Positions 1-10,407 of a DNA stretch of 45,214 nucleotides are shown here, one piece after another. Below the pieces are notes generated by a model. It had not been told where the DNA came from. It did no database searches and was given only the letters and a program-made list of their open reading frames with translations. The DNA lies in contig JADGJG010000097.1 of assembly GCA_027596195.1 (NCBI GenBank), positions 1 through 45,214 on the forward strand, read 5' to 3'. Origin of the DNA: Podochytrium sp. JEL0797. Its lineage: Eukaryota; Chytridiomycota; Chytridiomycetes; Chytridiales; Chytriomycetaceae. Numbering within the stretch: the stretch's first letter is position 1; each line of letters begins with the position of its first letter. The position numbers were made by a program, and so were the translations under genes.

Positions 1-1701
1 AACAAGGTCTGGCACCGCGGCATCAACGGCACAGGCATCACCGTCGCCATCCTCGACGACGGCGTCGAATTCACACACCCCGATTTCTCCCCCGCCCAAT
101 GGAGCGCCACCTCCTCCTACGACTTCACATCCAAACACGCCATCCCGCTCCCCATCGAAGACGAAGACGTGCATGGGACCCGGTGCGCGGGACAGATTGC
201 GGCGGTTCCGAATAATAGTGTGTGCGGGGTCGGTGTTGCGTTTGGGGCGAGGATTGCGGGGGAGAGGTTGCTTACTCATGGAACGACGGATGCGATTGAG
301 GCGCAGGCGTTGAATTTTAAGAGTCAGGTGAATGATATTTATAGTAGTTCTTGGGGACCTGATGATGATGGAGAGAGTGTGGATGGGCCTGGGAGGTTGA
401 GTATGAAGGCGTTGGAGACGGGGGTCAGGGTGGGCAGGCAAGGGAGGGGAAGTATTTTTGTGTTTGCGAGTGGGAATGGCGGGAAGGAGGCGGATAATTG
501 TAATTTTGATGGGTATGCGAATAGTATTTATACGGTTGCCGTGGGGGCGATTAATCATCGCGGGGTGATGCCGGTTTATGGGGAGTTGTGTTCGGCGCAT
601 TTGGCGGTGACGTATTCTGGGGGGGCTGGGCATGGGATTGTGAGTTTCTCTTGATTCTTTTGTGATGCATTCAAGGCCTCTAATTGTTTACGACAGTGGA
701 CGACGGATGTAAACGGGTCGTGCACCGGTTCGCATTCAGGAACATCAGCCACAGCACCAATCGCATCTGGAATCATTGCTCTGATGCTTTCCACCAGGTA
801 AAGAAATCTGAAGTGTTCCAACCTGCTGGGCTCTAACCTTATTCCTCCTCCATTCCTCAAAACAAGACCCAACCTCAGCTGGCGAGACATCCAAGACCTC
901 ATTGTCAAAAACAGCGACCCAACAGACCCAACAGACCCCGAATGGAATCTCAACGGTGCCGGCCTCCGCGTTTCCCACAAATACGGATTCGGCAAGTTGA
1001 ACGCGAACCGACTCGTCCAAGCCGCCGAATCCTTGTCCCCCAACCACCTCCTCCCCACAAAACAACTCCACTTCACCAAAACAACGCACCTCAACACCCG
1101 CGTACCACAACCAATCCAAACCACTGATTTCAACGAACCCATCTTCCAAAGCACCGTTTCCATCACCCCACGCGATTTGGAGCGCGACAATAATACGCTC
1201 TCGCGCCTCGAACATGTTCAAGTCAAGATCCATTTGGTGCATCCGGCTAGGAAACATCTCACGATCCTCCTCGTTTCTCCGGCGGGTACGAAATCGTTTC
1301 TCGCGACCCCGCGGCCGAATGACCTCTCGCGAGACGGATTCGACCCGTGGACGTTCATGACGGTACATCATTGGGGGGAGAGTCCGTTTGGGGAGTGGAC
1401 TTTGGAAGTGTATTCTGAAGACGGGGCCGGGGTCGGGAGGAATCTGGTTTCGGAGGAGGATGTGTTTCATTTTTGGAGTCTCACGGTGCGTGGGACATGT
1501 GAGCAGTGGGATGTGGTGGTTGGTGAGGATGGTGTTAGGGTGTGTGGAGAGCAGAGGAGGGTGTCCGCAAAGGAGCTGCCTCCGGTTCGGGAGGCCTCGG
1601 TGGAAAAAACGCGCCAACAAGGCATCATTGTTTTTCTCACCTTTTTCATTTTAATTCTAGTCAGACTAATCGTCAAGCAATACCCAATACAATTCAAATA
1701 A
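1..1701 (+). CDS. KEX2: Kexin/furin-type proprotein convertase, 5'-truncated by window edge
   Basis: This is a subtilisin-family serine endoprotease of the late secretory pathway that cuts proproteins after dibasic sites. Exons read 1..639, 697..797 and 867..1701, in phase, giving 524 visible residues; the signal peptide and propeptide lie before the window. The catalytic Asp is in ILDDGVEF (visible residue 19), His in DVHGTRCAG (58), the oxyanion Asn in ASGNGG (159) and Ser in SGTSATAP (230). A P domain follows ([17 protein letters not shown] to [10 protein letters not shown]). One hydrophobic segment near the end ([18 protein letters not shown]) and a tail of only about 7 residues make it a type I membrane protein, as expected for a Golgi kexin. 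The tail is much shorter than in yeast Kex2. The 3' end faces the kinase gene with 54 bp between stop codons. Confidence 0.93.
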
Positions 1702-1755
1702 ACAAAAAAATCACAAAAATTTTGATTTATTTCCAAAAAAAATTAACAGTCCAAA

Positions 1756-4262
1756 TCAAGGCGTTGACAACTGCATGGGAGACCCAATCTCTGAAGCCGC
1801 AGACGTCTCCTTTCTTGGAGTCATACCGCTTCGAAACGCGGCACCTGTGCTCCCAATCGCACGCAACGCCACCTTTTCATACCCAGCCCCGTGTCCACCA
1901 GGTGCACTTCCAAACTTTGCAGAAGGCGCGCGATTCTCGTTCGTCAGTCCTGATGCAGCCTGAGCTAGATTATGTCTCGAGTGTTGCAGATGGTCGAGAT
2001 CCTGAGGTTGACGCTGCTGTTGATGCTGCTGCTGCGGGTGGAGAGGTTGGTGCAATTTTCCGTATGCTGGGGCAGTTGGTTGTGTGCGTAGTTGGATTCC
2101 ACGGCGGAAAGGGGACGGGGAGGAGACAGAAGAGGCGGTTGCGCGCGGGAGAGAGGTGTATGCGGTTTTGTTTGTGAACAGGTTCGCGTTCGTGTTGGAA
2201 GTTGAGGAGGGTTGAATAGGTCGAGCGGAAATGTCTCTAGCGGATGTTGAATCTACAAGCGTTGTGGTGGAGGAACGTGCAGAAACTGGAGCAGACGAGG
2301 AAGGCGGTCTGTCGGTTCTTGTGGTTAGTGACAGTGTAAACGATGAAAGACGACTTACAATGTCGTTTTCTTGTCGTCCACAGCAAACGGGTTGTCGTCC
2401 ATACTGGGAATGGGCATCGAATTGTGTCTCGAGAGTTCTATTATTCCAGTCAATTCGGCAACCAATTCAAAAACACAAGAACCATCAACAAACCAGCTGA
2501 TTTCTTGATTCCAACTCCAGCCGGAGCTCCTCCAAACAGGCGACCAGAAACATTGTGAGAACCCATATTTCCAGCCACCGGCACAGCAACTCGACTCTTT
2601 TCCTCTTCCAACTGCTTCCACAGACGCATCACTTCGTCCTCGCGCGCCTTCACGTCGACTTCACGCGACTCCACGGCTGCTTCGCGTCTTTTGACTTCGT
2701 CTTCGCGTTTTTTGATATCCGCGAGTCTGGGGCGGGGGCGTGAAGAGTCAAATCGCGAAACAAAAAATGACAAACGCGACAGATTCGAGGTACTTACAAT
2801 GTCCGTTCCTTGATGCACATACGGATGCGATTGAGTTTTAGAAATTCGGTCGTGGATGGTCGTTTCATGTGCTTTGATTGTCAAAGAGAAAGAGTTTATA
2901 AATGCGAAAGCGAGAGCGTCAACACGACTCACGTTCACGCTCAGCATGGCTTTGATGGTCGACATCAATTCGGATGAATATTGAGGTGGGAGCGGGTCGA
3001 TTCTGCCTTGCTGGATCTTTTGAGTCAGGCCGGCTTGTGTTTTCGATTGGAACGGGGGCTCGAGGGAGCACAGCTCATATATGAGACAGCCCAAAGCCCA
3101 GATGTCGGATTTCGTGTTGTAGCTCGTCTCAGATACAAGCTCGGGTGACATATAGAACGGTGTGCTGCAAATACGCGGTTAGTGACATAACAAACGACCT
3201 AAGGAGCAACTCACCCAACAAAGGTCTTTGCAAACTCTACTTCCGGATTGGAAATGATGCGCGAAAGTCCGAAATCGCCCAGTTTCACATTTTGGGCTCC
3301 GTCCAAAAAGACCTGCAGAAGTTTGGCTGTCAAATTCTTGTCCCCAGTTCCACACACCCACTTCCGTAAATACTTACATTATCAGGTTTAATGTCCCTGT
3401 GAAGAATAGTTGGGTGCGTCCCGCTGGTCGGCTTTCCGTCACTCGGGCTTCCGCTGCTGCTGCCAGAACTCGTCGAACCGGAAGCACCACCACCGTGATG
3501 GCATTCTTGGAGGGCCAACAAAAGCTGAGTCAAGAGATTCCAGACTACTTCTTCGGGAATTCGCTTATGCTCCTTTTTGCATTGTTTGATGATTCCGGCC
3601 AGGTCCCCTATGAGTCGCTGGTAAGTACATCTCAATCAGGAATCACAGGATTCAATAATCACACGCGTCTCTGAGGCAATGGGAGGCAAATTCGTGCGTG
3701 TGTTTTTCGCTCTCACTCACCACCTTCGCACCACTCCATGATGATGTAGATGCGACACGCGCCGCGATCGACAAAGCGTTCGTAGTAGCGCACAATGTTT
3801 GGATGTCTGAGTTCTCTGAGAATGTTGACTTCGCTCACGAGTTGCTTCTTTTCCTTTTCGGACATTTTGCTGTACTCGATTTCTTTGCGGACGAGAATCT
3901 GAATGGGAGGGAGGTGGCATCCGGATTAGTTGTGGCTGAGAAGAACTGCGGGACGAGGCAGCGAGGGCTTGGCTGTGCGTGGTGTGGTGTTCACGCAACC
4001 AACGCTGTTGGAGTTTCGAACGGCACTCCGGGGGACCCGAGCTATCCGCATCCCGGGCACGCTCCCACACATCCGGCCATCGCTGCCCCGCTGCAGAGAG
4101 AGGTGGGTGCAGTTACCCGTCCGTCCGACTTCCGCCGCACTCGTCGGATCACGCCAAACGAGCCTGGAAATAAACAGCACAGATGTGAGATAGGAGAGAA
4201 CAGTATGATAATAACAAGCACGTACCTGAGCCAATCACATCCAGGGCTTCATAGGCGTCCAT
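1756..4262 (-). CDS. NEK/NIMA-family serine-threonine kinase
   Basis: Ten exons join in phase: 4262..4226, 4163..4117, 3898..3721, 3607..3378, 3312..3215, 3164..2933, 2871..2798, 2726..2494, 2437..2359, 2308..1756 (586 aa). The kinase domain is N-terminal: glycine loop GSGSFG, catalytic Lys in LVRKEIEY (about 33), HRDIKPDN (157-164), GDFGLS (176-181) and MSPEL. RKEIEYSKMSEKEK and the domain order match NEK2/NIMA-type kinases, which act in mitotic entry and at centrosomes or basal bodies. A Gly/Ser-rich insert of about 25 residues sits just before HRDIKPDN. The domain is followed by a charged heptad region (KKREDEVKRREAAVESREV), probably a dimerising coiled coil, then a Ser/Thr/Gln-rich tail with a short Gln tract. 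The start has no upstream in-frame alternative and lies 123 bp from the divergent phosphatase start. Confidence 0.9.
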
Positions 4263-4385
4263 TATCGCAATATTTTATGAAAAGAAAACACGACACAGAC
4301 AAACAATTTTTGTTTCCGATCGCCAAACTTTTCCCCACCGGGCACCGCCCCACTTGGAATCAAAAACCCCCTTCCCGCCCACGCG
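4263..4385. promoter_or_regulatory. Shared intergenic promoter region of kinase and phosphatase genes
   Basis: These 123 bp separate two divergent start codons (kinase at 4262 on -, phosphatase at 4386 on +), so the control elements and 5' UTRs of both must fit here. I see no strong TATA box. The kinase side is A-rich and the phosphatase side C-rich. Confidence 0.5.
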
Positions 4386-6015
4386 ATGTCGCTGACCATC
4401 ACCACCACTGGTCTCCCCGCGCTGTCCAAGGATGTCCGCCCGCAGAGCCCGACCAGCCACTCGCCCACGGCCCCAAACGCGACTTCCACCACCGCGACTT
4501 TGTCAAGCTCGACCCTCACTTCGCAAAACGGCCCCCAGCGCTCAAACACTGTAAAATCTGCCCTGACTGATCGCTCCACGGCCCCCGTGGGAAACAGCCT
4601 CATGACCCAGGTCGACGAAACGGCCGGTACATACTGCACTAAAAAATCCGCTTCCTGTTTCCTTTGCTGCGCTTCTAAGCGGGATAATACTTGAGAGATT
4701 CACGGCTTTGTTGACGCTTTGTGGCCTCCTGGAGGAAATATCTCGTTTTTTCTCGTTGGGAATCGTCGCTCTTTGGCGTGCGACTACTTTCGTTTTATTC
4801 GCTACAAGCCGCTCTGGATGTCTGGATATACAATGAGAATGTATAATCAACGCACTGATGGGCATATGGATTCTGTCCTGCGCTTTCCCCGCCCAACCCC
4901 TCCCCACAGCCCCCCACGCCCCGCCAAAAAATCTCATTTGACCCACATCATGTTCTCATTCGTTCCATTTTCTAGTAAAACAAGCCCCCAAAAAGACAAT
5001 GAGACAGCTACACGTGCCCGAATCGGCGAAACACCAGCCAGCAGTCCAACAACACGTTCCCATACTTCACGAACACGGTCCTCCGGTGGCAGCAGAAAGG
5101 CGGCGCCAACCAGCACCCTGGCGACGACTCCTCTTTGGATGCTGTGGATTCCGGAACGGGATTGATGATGAGAGTTTAGTGGCTCGACCGGGAGCGCCTC
5201 CTGTCAAACAAAAATCTTCCATGGATCCACCCGCGTCTCCTGCCGCTGCGGGGATTATTAAATCGGCCCAGTATGGACAAATGGGGAATGGCCACCCGTA
5301 TTTGTTGCCGTTGTTGGAGAAGGAAGATGTTGGCAAAAAGTGTTTGGTGTTGGATCTGGACGAGACCCTTGTACATAGTTCATTTAAGGTATTTGCTGCG
5401 TTTTTCTTTCAAATCGGAGATGATTGGGTCTCGCGTTGACTTTACATTCTTTTCTAAACGAAAAACTCGCGTTTCCCACTCAGGCCGTCCCCAATGCCGA
5501 CTTTGTCATCCCCATCGAAATTGACAACCAGCTCCACAACGTCTACGTCCTCAAGCGGCCGGGAGTCGATGAGTTCATGCAGAAAATGGGGTCTCAGTTT
5601 GAAATTGTCGTATTCACAGCGTCGTTGAGCAAATACGCTGATCCCGTGTTGGATATGCTCGACATACACAAGGTTGTGAAGCATCGACTGTTTCGGGAGG
5701 CTTGCTTGCACCACAAAGGAAACTATGTCAAGGTATGCAATTGGAAGTGAAGCGGTTGTTATCCGGGGCCCACTATGCTCATCAAAAATTGTCTATTTTT
5801 GCATGTAGGATTTGAATTTGCTCGGCCGAGACGTGAAAGACGTGATTATCCTCGACAACTCTCCCATGTCGTACATTTTCCACCCGTCGAACGCGATTCC
5901 CATTTCATCATGGTTCAATGACCCAAATGACACGGAGTTGTTGGATTTGATTCCCTTTTTGGAGGACTTGAAAAGTGTCGTGGATGTGACGACTGTGCTG
6001 TCTCAGGAGACGTGA
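4386..6015 (+). CDS. SCP/NIF-type DxDxT protein phosphatase (RNA polymerase II CTD-phosphatase-like)
   Basis: A haloacid-dehalogenase-fold phosphatase of the SCP/Psr1/NIF family, which uses an aspartyl-phosphate intermediate to dephosphorylate phospho-Ser proteins such as the Pol II CTD. Exons 4386..4626, 4976..5388, 5484..5732 and 5809..6015 join in phase (369 aa). The catalytic motif is [13 protein letters not shown] (Asp 207 and 209). [16 protein letters not shown] and the late motif [15 protein letters not shown] are also family hallmarks. The N-terminal 80 residues are Ser/Thr/Pro-rich. A FGCCGF motif before the domain resembles the Cys motif used for palmitoylation in Psr1/SCP proteins (inference). 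Intron 1 is 349 nt, long for this window, so translation could instead begin at the in-frame ATG at 4999. Confidence 0.88.
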
Positions 6016-6066
6016 AGAAGGGGGGGCGCCTTTGTTTTATTTTTCTGATTGTTTGAAAGGAAAAAA

Positions 6067-6724
6067 ATGATCACGCTTTTACTCGCAAGCGCATTTTCTC
6101 TCGCGTTGGCTACCAACTTGATCCAATACCCCAACTTTGACAACTTTTGTTCGTCGCCACAATGGTGTGAAGGGAACGATGGTGCGGCGGGAGCTTCCCC
6201 TTACGGAAACTCCATCGCGCCTTGGCACACGGTTCCATGCTCAAAGATGCCAAATGGATTTGGACTCTCTTCAAATGGTTGCCAAGATGGGATGTACGAG
6301 GGGGATCCAAACACGTTCGCTGGGGATAACGGAATTAATGTGGCTGTCGATATGAATCCCAATGGACCGGGTACGCGCTTTATTTGCTTTAGTTTTTTGT
6401 TGCTTAAACATGATTAAATTAGGAGGAATCTATCAACAAGTTGTTGTTCCAAACACTGCCCACACTTTGTCTCTTTCTTTTGACCTTTCCATCAATCCAT
6501 GTGCTCCAAATGGGTTAGGCCCACTAATTGTTGTGGTTGATCATCCCAACACTGGAGGAGTTTTATTTTTCGGACAGTACACGGGCAATTGGCAATGGAA
6601 AACCATCTCAGCAACTTTCCCACTAGGGCTTTGCAGTGGGCGCATCCAACTCACATTCTACTCTCAGACATATACCTCTTGTGGACCCGCAATAACGAAT
6701 GTGAATTTGAGTGTCGCATCGTGA
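6067..6724 (+). CDS. Small secreted protein, galactose-binding-like / DUF642-like fold
   Basis: Two exons (6067..6370, 6423..6724) give 201 aa. A clear signal peptide (MITLLLASAFSLALA) is followed by a Cys-containing region (FCSSPQWCEGN). The C-terminal half reads like a beta-sandwich carbohydrate-binding domain: GIYQQVVVPNTAHTLSLSFD, then W-K-I-SATF, then GPAITNVNLSV at the end. The order 'identity lost in a quasi-hydrophobic strand, GP, N-V-L' is typical of DUF642/CBM4-like jelly rolls. The likely role is an extracellular or wall-bound polysaccharide-binding protein; no catalytic residues are recognisable. It is followed 136 bp later by another small secreted-protein gene on the same strand. 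Confidence 0.7.
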
Positions 6725-6860
6725 TTGGGGGAGCGTTGCATCGTGATTGGAGGAGGGTTTTGATTCGTCCGATTTTTCTTGGGAACTAAACCTGAACAAT
6801 GAACCACATTTGATGAACGTGCTCTACTCCAAAGAAGAAAGTCTGTCAGAAACCCAAGTC

Positions 6861-7298
6861 ATGAAGCTCTTGAACGCATTTCTCTTGGCCGCCTCGGTTT
6901 CATCCACTCTTGCTCTCGTGATCAAACCAGTTGCACACTTTTTTGAAGTTCCACACACTGCCTCTGTCGTACCAGTAGCCCCCATTCCTGCAGTTGCTCC
7001 TCAAGTGCACTCCGTCGGTGCCGCCGTTTCTGCAAAATTCGTAAACTTAGGAATCACAGCAGCTGCCAAACCCGCCGCTGCCGCCCAGACGAACGGGGTC
7101 AAGATAGTCGCCCCAGTAGTCTTGGATAAAAAGAAGGTGGTTTCCAACAAAGCCGTGCAACTCAATGTCTCGCCAGCACCAGCGGTCGTGTACGCCGCAG
7201 AGGTTGCTGCTCCCCTGACGCACTCGTCTGCCTCAAGTGCAGTGAGACCAGTTGTTATGAAACCTGTTGTTCGTCTTGAAGCGTTGCATGTTCGTTGA
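6861..7298 (+). CDS. Small secreted Ala/Val/Pro-rich protein, unknown function
   Basis: Single-exon frame of 145 aa. The start at 6861 is chosen because a signal peptide begins exactly there (MKLLNAFLLAASVSSTLA); the open frame upstream has no such feature. The mature part is low-complexity, rich in Ala, Val, Pro and Lys (VAPIPAVAPQV, AAAKPAAAAQT), with no cysteine and no domain I recognise. Composition resembles structural or wall-associated secreted proteins. Function not assigned. Confidence 0.6.
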   Translation: MKLLNAFLLAASVSSTLALVIKPVAHFFEVPHTASVVPVAPIPAVAPQVHSVGAAVSAKFVNLGITAAAKPAAAAQTNGVKIVAPVVLDKKKVVSNKAVQLNVSPAPAVVYAAEVAAPLTHSSASSAVRPVVMKPVVRLEALHVR

Positions 7299-7765
7299 AC
7301 AAAGGGCGTTTTATGATTTTTTCTTCTTATTTTTTCATGTTTTTTTATGTCATACCATTCATTTTTAAGAAAACATTCCCCTTGACGCGTTTTGTTTTTC
7401 ACCCCTGCCATCGGTGCGGGACGTGTCTGTGGCCTTCTTCCCCTTTTTTTTTTCCCCGCTATTACAAGGGCGAACAAAGAAGAAGGTTATCGCGCCCATT
7501 TGTGGAATGCACAAACTCCACAAAATCCCACCAAGAAAAAGTACAATACAATTTCACGGAAAAAAGGATAATATTCAGAAAAAGAAATGGACAACTACGC
7601 AAAACAAGCAAGCAACGGCTGAAGAAATGGCCTCTGGCAATCCCAACACCACCACCACTACCACGACACATCAAAAACCAACTCCCTTCCACATTTTTCA
7701 CACTTCCATACTCTCCATCGTGAAGAAGCCTCTGCAAATGGGGCGCGATAGTCAGCTCATTGCGG
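7299..7765. other. Convergent intergenic region, no gene seen
   Basis: This lies between the stop of the secreted protein (+) and the stop of MAF1 (-), so it holds two 3' UTRs. It contains T-rich and A-rich tracts and a run of ACC repeats near 7650. Open frames crossing it have no recognisable protein character. Confidence 0.5.
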
Positions 7766-8874
7766 TCAAGCAAAACGCGCGTGAGAGAGAAAAATGAAAG
7801 CACTCAACTGCTCGCTGCTGTCAAACACGGGTTCATCTTCCATTGGGTCTCCGTAAATGCCATTTGCAATCTCTTCGGGTTGTGTTGGGGCCAAGGAGCT
7901 GTGTTTCAATGGATCAGCGAAACACGTGTATTTGACCAAAACGCCACCAAAACTCGTACCTGACACCACGCGCGGTGAAAAACACGACTCTTTTCAGTTT
8001 GCGGTTGAAAAAGAAGTAGTAGAAGCTCCATCTGGGAATGAACAAGGAGATTCATCAGAATGAGTGTTTTGGAAATTGGGGGCGCGGGTCGAAAGAGGCG
8101 AGATTCGTCACGATCCGTCTTCCGTGCGTTCCCGTCGTTTGACAAAACGTTTGCTCCTTTCACTTTGCTAATGGTTGCTTTCCTCGCACCCAAGAACCCC
8201 TCTCCCTCTCCCTATGCGAGTCGCTCCAACTTCATCCCCCGTAAAAAACATTCAACTCACAAGTTTCCCTCCTCGGAATCCGGTTCCATCTCCGGGTCCG
8301 GATTAAACGAGTAAATATCCGCCTCCTGCAACTGAATCACCTCATCAATCGCCTCCCACAGTCTCTGACTGACATGCTGCGCAACCCCATCGAGCCCCAT
8401 AAACAGCGTACAAGCCACCGCGCGCTGCGCGATTCCGAGATTGGGAATCTTGACAAACAGTTCGGGTTTGATGTCGCTAAAGTCGTAATCGGGGAACGCC
8501 GCGTTGAGGGTGCCGAGGAGGTAGAAGAGGGTTTTGCGCGACGAGAGGGATACTTGGGCGAGTGGGCCATACGGGGACACGGGGGAATGCGAGATGGGGC
8601 CGTTTTGGAATGGGGAGGGAGCGCCAGCGGAAGTGGAGAGTCTGGGGGGAGAATAAAGGGCTCAGCGGCGCCAAAGAGAGTCGGGAGATTACATTGTGTC
8701 TTGGTCGCTAGAGCTTTCGTATTTTTCGTCAATGTGCATTTTGAGCTTCCGGTCATCGGTGGTGGTTTTGCAGGAATAGGCGTCGAGACGAGAAAAGACC
8801 CGGGTGTCGCTGGTTTCGAGCGACGACAGTGCCGTGTTGATCTCCTCGAGGGAGTTGTATTCGAGATATTTCAT
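7766..8874 (-). CDS. MAF1: MAF1, repressor of RNA polymerase III
   Basis: Maf1 binds Pol III and TFIIIB and shuts off tRNA and 5S synthesis when TOR signalling falls. Exons 8874..8693, 8641..8261, 8031..7960 and 7898..7766 join in phase to 255 aa. The three conserved boxes are present: A box MKYLEYNSLEEINTALSSLE at the N-terminus, B box SRKTLFYLLGTLN..PDYDFS, C box LWSFYYFFFNRKLKRVVFF. A Ser/Gln-rich linker between A and B would carry the phosphosites known in other Maf1 proteins. The start is placed at MKYLEY by family alignment, although the frame stays open for about 30 codons upstream. The acidic tail (GDPMEDEPVF) fits the family. Confidence 0.93.
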
Positions 8875-9442
8875 GTTCTGGTTGCGGGAAATAAGTTTCA
8901 ATATTGGAAGGAACACTTCGCACATCCGATCCACCCAGGCAGCGCCAGGCACATGCAGAGTGTCGAATCGATCGTCTCACAGGCGTTAAAGGGTAAGTCG
9001 AGGCGATGCGCGGCAGCGAGTGGCACAACACGGAAGAGTCGAACATGTGTTGGGCGAGCCACCCGGGTCCCGAAGTGACGACCACACACACTGGCCGCTG
9101 AGTCTTGAAGACTCGATGAGGATCCGTTCCGATCCCGCCATCGTCTCCGCTGGCGCTGTCGTCTCATCAATTACCTGGTAATGACACGGTGGGATTGAAT
9201 TCCAAACACGTTTTTTTCGGAATTCTTTTTGGTGGAAAACAAATGGAAAACAAAACGATTAAGAATGGAAAACAAAATCTCATCCCCGCGTTAAACATAT
9301 AATTTGACCAAGAAGCCTTCAAGTTTTCAACCCTTTCCCCCTTCCCCCTTGCACCTCCAAGTTAAGAAAAAAAAATAAACAGAAAAGAAACCCCGGGGAG
9401 GAGAAAATGATCAAACCCAACCCTCCAAAGTAAGAGTTAGTC
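8875..9442. other. Unresolved region upstream of MAF1: coding-like pieces, then A/T-rich spacer
   Basis: On the minus strand a frame open from 9163 contains a protein-like stretch (HRVFKTQRPVCVVVTSGPGW). A second frame nearer MAF1 reads VPGAAWVDRMCEVFLPILK and runs into the MAF1 start. An intron with GTGAGA and TTTCCCGCAACCAG ends could connect the first stretch directly to MAF1. No family is recognised, so this may be a 5' exon, a gene remnant or chance. From about 9180 the DNA becomes A/T-rich and includes a thrice-repeated 11-mer (9233-9276). Confidence 0.3.
9233..9276 (+). repeat. 11-bp motif TGGAAAACAAA, three copies
   Basis: Exact copies start at 9233, 9244 (directly abutting) and 9266. 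They lie in A/T-rich non-coding DNA upstream of MAF1. Could be a regulatory cluster or simple slippage. Confidence 0.6.
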
Positions 9443-9524
9443 TCACCCAATCAACCCGTATCTCCAACGTGCTTGTCCCACATTCTCGCCGAAGGCGCGG
9501 GCCGCTGGCCCGCTGCAGTCCACA

Positions 9525-9890
9525 TTGTGTCGGACACACAGCGCTTCGAGGAACGCGGTTCCCTCGGGGAGTCCGAGGACCTCTCCGCTCGGAGACTTGC
9601 GATCCAGGTCGACCTCCGTAATCCTGCGCACGCGGCCATTAAGGACGGACAAAGGAGGAAGGAGCTCCAAGTTTGTGCAGTGTGTGGCGGAACTCAAGGA
9701 GACGAAAGAGTCACAGGAGCTGTTGGATGCGCGGTGCAAAGACGGATTGTTGGCTCTTGCTCGTGCGCAGGACGCGATTGGCGGGTTGCAAACGCGTGTG
9801 GAGCTTTTGAAAGTGGAATTGCTTCGCGCACACGAGCATGGGGCAGAGGTGGTGAAAGAGCAAGCGCGCGGGGTGGACTTGGGAGGTTAA
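9525..9890 (+). CDS. Possible coiled-coil protein fragment (uncertain strand)
   Basis: The second half of this frame, about 9670-9890, reads as a regular amphipathic coil (AELKETKESQELLDARC, GLQTRVELLKVELLRAHE) rich in Glu, Leu, Ala and Arg, ending at TAA 9890. The first half looks like non-coding translation, so the real start or upstream exon is unknown. The opposite strand between 9739 and 9443 has a competing frame with an LRR-like stretch (RITEVDLDRKSPSGEVLGLP). Only one is likely genuine. No family assignment. Confidence 0.3.
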   Translation: MCRTHSASRNAVPSGSPRTSPLGDLRSRSTSVILRTRPLRTDKGGRSSKFVQCVAELKETKESQELLDARCKDGLLALARAQDAIGGLQTRVELLKVELLRAHEHGAEVVKEQARGVDLGG

Positions 9891-10407
9891 CGGAGGTGGC
9901 CCAGGTGATTCCTGCACAGGCGCGGAGTCTCGAATTTTGACCCGAGAGAACAAATAGTCGGTTGGGCAGTTGGGCATGTTGAGAATTTCGGAACTGGTCC
10001 TTGTGCAGGAAGGCGTATTCTAATGCTTTTTGGAGGGGTGAATCGGCCCCCCTCTTCCCTCTTTCTTTTCAGGAAAAATCGTATGTGCCGTCACGCCCCA
10101 CCAACACCCCATCCCCATCGAGACGAACCTACCATCGACCATCAGACATGCCCAATGGCTTCAGCAGACTCATGTGCCGCAGACTCGCTGATCAGATGGA
10201 CGAATCGATGGCCTTGACCCCAGATAGTTCTGCGGATCGAATACCTGGGGGAGATGGCATCTCGTGAACTCGAAGCGAAGCGACCGCACCAGCCCAATCC
10301 ACCTCACAAGCTGCTCCTACCGAAATCGACGTGGTTACTAATTCTCATTTCTTTCGCATGTCCTCATTGGCTGTTCTCGAATCATCAAATTTCGAAATCA
10401 ACAGAAG
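9891..10407. other. Intergenic region upstream of RPL19
   Basis: No supported gene. It contains C/T-rich tracts around 10050-10130 and an inverted CCAAT box (ATTGG) near 10364, within 50 bp of the RPL19 start, which is a plausible promoter element for a highly expressed ribosomal protein gene. Confidence 0.4.

Noticed and set aside
745..1620. 291-codon open frame on the minus strand
   Set aside because: It lies opposite the kexin P domain, whose plus-strand reading has clear family motifs; the minus reading has none.
4627..4975. Extra exon or snoRNA in the long phosphatase intron 1
   Set aside because: ACTGATGGG near 4855 resembles a C box but no matching D box and stem were found; the open frames here lack protein character.
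8374..9078. 234-codon plus-strand frame across MAF1
   Set aside because: It is antisense to MAF1 exons whose boxes A, B and C are unmistakable.
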